Source: an uncultured Eisenbergiella sp.
GTDB lineage: Bacteria > Bacillota > Clostridia > Lachnospirales > Lachnospiraceae
Assembly: GCA_947626725.1 (NCBI GenBank)
Contig: CANQTI010000079.1
Location: 1-8,385 of the forward strand
Length of the DNA: 8,385 bases
Direction of reading: 5' to 3'
Shown here: piece by piece, positions 4,119-8,385 of the stretch
Layout of the letters: every line of letters starts with the position of its first letter
Position numbering within the stretch: the first letter of the stretch is position 1
The notes under the pieces: generated by a model
Seen by the model: the letters and a program-made list of their open reading frames with translations, nothing else
Databases searched by the model: none
Told to the model about the DNA's origin: nothing
Made by a program: the position numbers and the translations under genes

Positions 4119-6752
4119 ATGAAAAAATATTTTTTCCCCACAAAAGTGCGAACTTCTGATACCCGGAAGCTTTCCGGCGCACCGGCACGGCTTCGGCGCT
4201 TTGCCAAGGAGAACCGGATCTGTTTTCTCTCTTTCCTGCTGCCGTTTTTCGCCATGCTGCTGATCTTTATCAGCAACGAAATCTATCCCCTCGGCGACGA
4301 AAGCTTCATGCATTCCGACATGTATCACCAGTACGTGCCTTTCCTGCAGGAATTTTTGCGCAAGCTGCGGGCAGGAGAACCTCTGACCTATTCACGCAAC
4401 CTCGGAATGGGTGCCAACTATCTGGCCCTGTATATTTATTATTCAGCCAGCCCCTTCAACTGGTTTGTCTTCCTGTGTCCGTCCGAATACCTCATTGAAT
4501 TTATGAGTTACATGGTGGTCTTCAAGATCGGCCTGTGCGGTTTTACTTTCGCATATTACCTGAAGGAACGCTTTTCCACGCAGAATATACTCGTCCTTCT
4601 TTTTTCTGTTTTCTACGCCATGTCGGGGTTTGTGGCGGCATATAACTGGGATGTGATGTGGATGGACTGCCTGGTGCTGACGCCGCTGATCATCCTCGGG
4701 CTGGAGCGGCTCGTGCGCCAAGAACGCACCGGCCTGTATTGCGTGACGCTGGCGCTGTCCATCCTGTCCAACTACTATATTTCCATCATGATCTGTATTT
4801 TCCTTTGCCTGTATTTTCTGGTGCTTCTGCCGGAATTGTGGCGTAAGGATTCCCTTCGGGCCAATCTGGGACGAATTGGTCTGGCCGCAGCGCGCTTCCT
4901 CCTGTTCTCCATTTTGGCCGGGGGAATGGCAGCCGTCCTTCTTCTCCCCGAAATATCCGCGCTCTATTTTACAGAATTCACGGAATCCAGTTTTCCGAAA
5001 ACGGTCACCTGGTATTTCTCCTTTCTGGATGTGATCGCAAGGCACGCCACGGGTGTCCAGCGGGAAACGGGACTGGACCACTGGCCCAATATCTTCTGCT
5101 CTTCCGCGGTATTCTTTCTGATGCCGCTGTACCTTTTCCACCGGAAGATCGAGCTTCGCCAAAAGCTGCCCCGTCTGCTTTTGTGCGCCTTCCTGATCGT
5201 CAGCTTCTCAGTCAACACGCTGAACTTTCTCTGGCACGGTTTCAATTATCCGGATTCCCTGCCCTGCAGGCAATCCTTCCTCTACATTTTTCTCGTGCTG
5301 ACCATGTGCTTTGAAACGGCCCTGAAAACGGACGGTTATTCTGTCCGGGAGCTGTTCCGCGCAGTCGCTGCCGGTCTGTTTTTTCTCCTTTTGGCGGAAA
5401 AGCTGGTGACGGACGACGCTTTCTCCACCGGCACCTTCCTGCTGAGCGCCGTACTGGTCCTTGCCTATGGCCTGCTGCTCTGCGGCCGGATGCGGCTGCA
5501 GGAGGCCCCTTCCATGGCAGCCCGCCGTATTCTGGTGCTCCTTTCCCTATGTACCGTTTCCTTTGAAGCCACCTTCAACATGGCCTCCACCAGCGTCACC
5601 ACCACCAGCCGCAGCCGATACCTGGAAGATCTCCCTGCCTATCGCGCGCTGGCGGACCGCAGGCAGGCCGCCGATCCAGACTATTACCGCTTTGAGAAAT
5701 TCAGCCGTGTGACCAAAAACGACGGCGCGCTGGCGGATTATCCCACGGCCTCCCTCTTTTCCTCCACCGCCAATGCCAACGTAGAGGACTGGTATGATCG
5801 GATGGGGCTTTCCGAAAGCAAGGTGTTCTACTGTTTCGACGGACAAACGCCCTTTTCTTCCGCCCTGCTGAATGTGCGCTACATGTTCTCCCGCACCCCT
5901 GATGAGGACGATACGCTCTATGAGCTCATCGATGAGCAGGACGGTGTGTATCTCTACCGAAACCGCTATACGCTGCCCGCCGGCTTTCTGCTGGATCCCG
6001 ACTGGAACCTTTCTTCTCTTGCCCTGGAAGAGGAGAGCGCCAACCCCTTCGATCTGCAAAATCGAATGGCCGCCTCCACCGGCACCTGGGGTGAGCTGTT
6101 TACAATGGCCAATGTTCTGGAGGCCGAAGGGACAGCACAATTCCCGGCAGATGAGGCGGGGCACTATTACGCCTATTGTTCCAACAATAAGACGGACAAT
6201 GTAAAACTGGTATCCGACAGCCTCACGAAAACCTTTTCAAAGGTAAAATATGATTATATCCTGGATCTCGGATGGCACGAAGCGGGTGAAATGATCACGC
6301 TGGAGAATCAGGACTCCGGCGCGCTGGATGCCTGCGCGGCCCGCCTGAACACGGATATCCTTGCGGATGTACTGTCCCGTATCGGCGCGCATCCCTTTAC
6401 GGTGGAGGAATGGGATACCACCCATATCAAAGGGCATGTGAACGCGGAAAACGCCGCCAGGCTGGTCCTTTCCATCGCCTATGAGCCCGGCTGGACACTG
6501 AAGGTAGACGGGCAGGAAGCGGATATCGAGCTCTATGACGGCATGTTCCTCTCCGCCCGATTGGGAGCAGGAACGCACACCGTCGAACTGTCCTTCTTCC
6601 CGTCCGGCCTGAAGGCCGGTGCTTTCATAAGCATTATCAGCCTGGCTGCTTTCCTTCTCCTGCAGCTGCTTTTGCGGGACGGGCCGAAACCGGAAAGGCC
6701 TGAAACAGAAACGGATGCGTCAGTCAAGACCGCAGCCCCTGAGGAGGCATAG
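4119..6752 (+). CDS. yfhO: YfhO-family multi-span membrane protein (putative GT-C glycosyltransferase)
   Basis: An 877-residue polytopic membrane protein, close to the usual YfhO length (about 860). The first helix is at about 33-52. The first outer loop has the family pattern GDESFMHSDMYHQYVPF (59-75), including acidic Asp67, where GT-C transferases keep their catalytic residue. Then come LTYSRNLGMGANYLALYIYY (89-108), SPFNW, and many further hydrophobic helices up to about residue 480. A large soluble, extracellular-type domain follows, then a last helix (about 832-852) and a charged tail ending in EEA. In Bacillus subtilis, YfhO acts in sugar modification of lipoteichoic acid, taking GlcNAc from an undecaprenyl-phosphate carrier. 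The adjacent LTA-synthase-like gene fits that role, but the sugar and acceptor here are inferred. The carrier-charging partner (CsbB-like) and flippase (GtcA-like) are not in the window. The start at 4119 is chosen over 3930, whose extra 63 codons cover the hairpin array. The symbol reflects family membership only. Confidence 0.9.
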   Translation: MKKYFFPTKVRTSDTRKLSGAPARLRRFAKENRICFLSFLLPFFAMLLIFISNEIYPLGDESFMHSDMYHQYVPFLQEFLRKLRAGEPLTYSRNLGMGANYLALYIYYSASPFNWFVFLCPSEYLIEFMSYMVVFKIGLCGFTFAYYLKERFSTQNILVLLFSVFYAMSGFVAAYNWDVMWMDCLVLTPLIILGLERLVRQERTGLYCVTLALSILSNYYISIMICIFLCLYFLVLLPELWRKDSLRANLGRIGLAAARFLLFSILAGGMAAVLLLPEISALYFTEFTESSFPKTVTWYFSFLDVIARHATGVQRETGLDHWPNIFCSSAVFFLMPLYLFHRKIELRQKLPRLLLCAFLIVSFSVNTLNFLWHGFNYPDSLPCRQSFLYIFLVLTMCFETALKTDGYSVRELFRAVAAGLFFLLLAEKLVTDDAFSTGTFLLSAVLVLAYGLLLCGRMRLQEAPSMAARRILVLLSLCTVSFEATFNMASTSVTTTSRSRYLEDLPAYRALADRRQAADPDYYRFEKFSRVTKNDGALADYPTASLFSSTANANVEDWYDRMGLSESKVFYCFDGQTPFSSALLNVRYMFSRTPDEDDTLYELIDEQDGVYLYRNRYTLPAGFLLDPDWNLSSLALEEESANPFDLQNRMAASTGTWGELFTMANVLEAEGTAQFPADEAGHYYAYCSNNKTDNVKLVSDSLTKTFSKVKYDYILDLGWHEAGEMITLENQDSGALDACAARLNTDILADVLSRIGAHPFTVEEWDTTHIKGHVNAENAARLVLSIAYEPGWTLKVDGQEADIELYDGMFLSARLGAGTHTVELSFFPSGLKAGAFISIISLAAFLLLQLLLRDGPKPERPETETDASVKTAAPEEA

Positions 6753-6773
6753 GGAACCGCCCCGCAGAATATA

Positions 6774-6831
6774 ACATACCAGCCGCCAGGTGCGGCAGAA
6801 CATCACATACGGCCGCCAACCTGCGGCAGAA
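6774..6831 (+). repeat. Tandem pair of 27-nt hairpin units before asnA
   Basis: Unit 1 (6774-6800) and unit 2 (6805-6831) both start ACATAC and end TGCGGCAGAA. Each contains GCCGC pairing with GCGGC: 6782-6786 with 6792-6796, and 6812-6816 with 6823-6827. The 5-bp stems are conserved while the loops differ (CAGGT against CAACCT). The pair fills most of the 89-base gap between yfhO and asnA, ending just before the AGAGG ribosome binding site (6833-6837). It may be a local duplication or a small regulatory structure. I see no T-box or other known asparagine-linked leader. Confidence 0.55.
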
Positions 6832-6841
6832 AAGAGGAAAA

Positions 6842-7852
6842 ATGGAACACTTAATGATCCCCCGAAACTATCATTCCGCGCTGAATCTGCACGATACGCA
6901 GATCGGCATCAAAACGGTGAAGGATTTCTTTCAGAGCCTTCTTGTCAAGCATCTGAACCTGCTCCGCGTATCCGCCCCGCTGTTCGTCGACCCGGCCTCC
7001 GGCCTGAACGACAACCTGAACGGCGTGGAACGCCCCGTCTCCTTCGGCATCAAGGAGCAGGGCGACTACGAAGCGGAGGTCGTGCATTCCCTGGCGAAAT
7101 GGAAGCGCCAGGCGCTCAAGGACTACGGGTTCTCCCACGGCGAAGGCCTCTACACCGATATGAACGCCATCCGCCGGGATGAGGTCACAGACAATATCCA
7201 TTCCATCTTCGTGGATCAGTGGGACTGGGAAAAGATCATTTCCAAAGAAGAGCGCAATGTGGAAACGCTCAAGGCCGTGGTGCGCGACGTCTACAAAACG
7301 CTCCGGAAAACGGAGCTGTACATGGCGATCCAGTACGACTATATCGAGGAGATCCTGCCAAAGGACATCTTCTTTATCACGACCCAAGAGCTGGCGGATA
7401 TGTTCCCCGACAATACGCCGAAGGAACGGGAATACTTCATCGCCAGGGCCAAAGGCGCCGTCTGCCTGATGCAGATCGGCGATGTGCTGGAAAATGGGGA
7501 AAAGCACGACGGACGCGCGCCGGACTACGATGACTGGAGCCTGAACGCCGATATCATCGTCTACTATCCCGTGCTGGACATCGCCCTAGAGCTCTCCTCC
7601 ATGGGGATCCGCGTGGACCGAGATGCGCTGCTGTCCCAGCTGGAGAAGGCGGGCTGCCCCGAGCGCGCAGAGCTTCCCTTCCAGAAAGCGATCCTGAACG
7701 AAGAACTGCCCTATACCATCGGCGGAGGCATCGGGCAGTCCCGGATCTGTATGTTCTTCCTGCGCAAGGCCCATATCGGGGAGGTCCAATGCTCCCTCTG
7801 GCCCGGTGAAGTCCGGGAGGAAGCGCTCCGGCACGGCATTCAGCTGCTCTGA
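6842..7852 (+). CDS. asnA: Aspartate--ammonia ligase (asparagine synthetase A)
   Basis: Makes asparagine from aspartate, ammonia and ATP (AMP-forming) in the cytoplasm. The protein has 336 residues, against 330 in E. coli AsnA, and appears complete. It has the class II aminoacyl-tRNA-synthetase-like fold. LYTDMNAIRRDE (103-114) and FVDQWDWEKII (123-133) are the AsnA forms of the motif 2 region. GGGIGQSRICMFFL (294-307) is motif 3, with its ATP-binding Arg301. QIGDVLENGEKHDGRAPDYDDW (from ~211) is also typical. The start is supported by AGAGG at 6833-6837 with a short spacer. It follows yfhO by 89 bases on the same strand and may be reached by the same transcript. Its function gives no obvious link to cell-wall polymers. 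It ends at a strong terminator (7894-7942). Identification is essentially certain. Confidence 0.97.
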   Translation: MEHLMIPRNYHSALNLHDTQIGIKTVKDFFQSLLVKHLNLLRVSAPLFVDPASGLNDNLNGVERPVSFGIKEQGDYEAEVVHSLAKWKRQALKDYGFSHGEGLYTDMNAIRRDEVTDNIHSIFVDQWDWEKIISKEERNVETLKAVVRDVYKTLRKTELYMAIQYDYIEEILPKDIFFITTQELADMFPDNTPKEREYFIARAKGAVCLMQIGDVLENGEKHDGRAPDYDDWSLNADIIVYYPVLDIALELSSMGIRVDRDALLSQLEKAGCPERAELPFQKAILNEELPYTIGGGIGQSRICMFFLRKAHIGEVQCSLWPGEVREEALRHGIQLL

Positions 7853-7893
7853 CGGCTGCACGCCGGATCCTCGACAGCAGCCCCGCGGGTCAT

Positions 7894-7942
7894 AAAAAGG
7901 CCAGCCCCACAGGGATGCCGCCGCGGTGGGGCTGGCCTTTTT
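7894..7942. terminator. Bidirectional rho-independent terminator between asnA and the CPBP gene
   Basis: AAAAAGGCCAGCCCCAC (7894-7910) and GTGGGGCTGGCCTTTTT (7926-7942) form a perfect 17-bp stem with a 15-base loop. T runs follow the GC-rich stem on both strands: 7938-7943 on plus, and 7894-7898 read on minus. It ends asnA rightward and the CPBP gene leftward. The TAA of the CPBP gene (7942-7944) overlaps the outer edge of the stem, so the two convergent genes share one compact terminator. Confidence 0.93.
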
Positions 7943-8385
7943 TATGATTGTTCCGCGGCCGTGTTTTTCTGCCAGATCACCATGATGGCCAGACAGATGA
8001 CGGAGGTCCCGAGGAAAAACAGGGTCGCCGGGGCCGACACGAACGCATCCCCGACAGGCGTCAGATCCAGCACGACATAGACGAACAGGTTCGCGACCGC
8101 ATGGAAGGCGACGGAGGCCCACAGCGTCCCGTAAAGCTCCCGCACCAGCGCCATCACGGCGCCCAGCAGCGACGCGTACACGAACTGCACCAGGTTGCCG
8201 TGAAACAGGCCGAACGCCAGCGCGGAGACCGCAATGGCAACCGGCGCGCTGCTCACCCGGCGCAGCTGCCCGTAGACCACGCCCCGGAACAGGAACTCCT
8301 CACCCAGAGGCGCCAGGACCGCATAGGACAAAACGCCCAGCCATATGGGAACGGACATCTGCAGCTCGGAGACCTCCTGAAATGC
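7942..8385 (-). CDS. CPBP-family intramembrane metalloprotease, C-terminal part (runs off right edge)
   Basis: The reading frame is open to the window edge, giving 147 codons of a protein usually 200-300 long. The ATG at 8356-8358 is internal, since the frame continues upstream through AFQEVSELQ. All three hallmark motifs of the CAAX protease/bacteriocin-processing (Abi) family are present in order: GEEFLFRG (residues 28-35 of the visible part; Glu-Glu and Arg), FGLFHGN (His) and FHAVANL (His and Asn). They lie within hydrophobic membrane helices. The conserved Glu and His residues bind zinc in the type II CAAX protease Rce1. Bacterial members take part in peptide maturation, self-immunity or signalling, and the substrate here is unknown. 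No bacteriocin precursor is visible nearby. The C-terminus ends in charged KNTAAEQS, and the stop codon overlaps the shared terminator. Confidence 0.93.
   Translation of the reverse strand, partial: AFQEVSELQMSVPIWLGVLSYAVLAPLGEEFLFRGVVYGQLRRVSSAPVAIAVSALAFGLFHGNLVQFVYASLLGAVMALVRELYGTLWASVAFHAVANLFVYVVLDLTPVGDAFVSAPATLFFLGTSVICLAIMVIWQKNTAAEQS

Noticed and set aside
6753..6841. T-box or other amino-acid-sensing leader before asnA
   Set aside because: The spacer is only 89 bases and lacks a T-box sequence and a terminator/antiterminator pair. Only two short duplicated hairpins are present.
7586..8122. Open frame of 178 codons on the minus strand
   Set aside because: It overlaps the end of asnA on one side and the CPBP gene in another frame on the other, and it crosses the shared terminator. 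Both real genes have clear family motifs.
8356..8358. ATG as the true start of the CPBP gene
   Set aside because: The frame remains open to the window edge with family-like sequence upstream, and a start here would remove the N-terminal helices normal for the family. The gene is treated as partial.

Overview
The window looks like chromosomal DNA from a Gram-positive member of the Clostridia, most likely the Lachnospiraceae. This rests on purine-rich Shine-Dalgarno sites, sigma-A type promoters, a lipoteichoic-acid-synthase type enzyme next to a YfhO membrane protein, AsnA-type asparagine synthetase, and a membrane-anchored MORN-repeat protein. The assignment is an inference from gene content and style. 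No rRNA or other phylogenetic marker is present. I see no phage, transposase, CRISPR or tRNA sequence.

Layout: (1) 1-421, minus strand: the first 140 codons of pyrG (CTP synthase), running off the left edge. It has its own promoter (590-618) and a leader with a very strong hairpin (506-550). (2) 674-1723, minus strand: a membrane-anchored protein with an acidic linker and MORN repeats, ending in a rho-independent terminator (631-657). (3) 1724-1996: a divergent intergenic region with a perfect-consensus sigma-A promoter (1861-1889) firing rightward. (4) 1997-3892, plus strand: an LTA-synthase-like membrane sulfatase-fold enzyme. (5) 3893-4118: a non-coding spacer in which six hairpins are packed almost end to end. 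(6) 4119-6752, plus strand: a YfhO-family multi-span membrane protein. (7) 6753-6841: a short spacer with a duplicated 27-nt hairpin unit. (8) 6842-7852, plus strand: asnA. (9) 7894-7942: a long bidirectional terminator shared with (10) 7942-8385, minus strand: the C-terminal part of a CPBP/CAAX-type intramembrane protease, running off the right edge.

The functional core is the LTA-synthase-like/YfhO pair. The first is expected to polymerise a phosphoglycerol-type chain, or transfer phosphoglycerol groups, on the outer face of the membrane. YfhO in Bacillus belongs to the pathway that adds sugars to lipoteichoic acid outside the cell. A glycopolymer synthesis-plus-decoration pair is therefore the natural reading. 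pyrG (CTP) and asnA (asparagine) are housekeeping genes and need not be functionally linked to it.

The least explained element is the six-hairpin spacer at 3921-4105. It has no U-tract terminator and no recognisable riboswitch. It also stays open in the yfhO reading frame, so automatic gene calling could mistake it for a 63-residue N-terminal extension.
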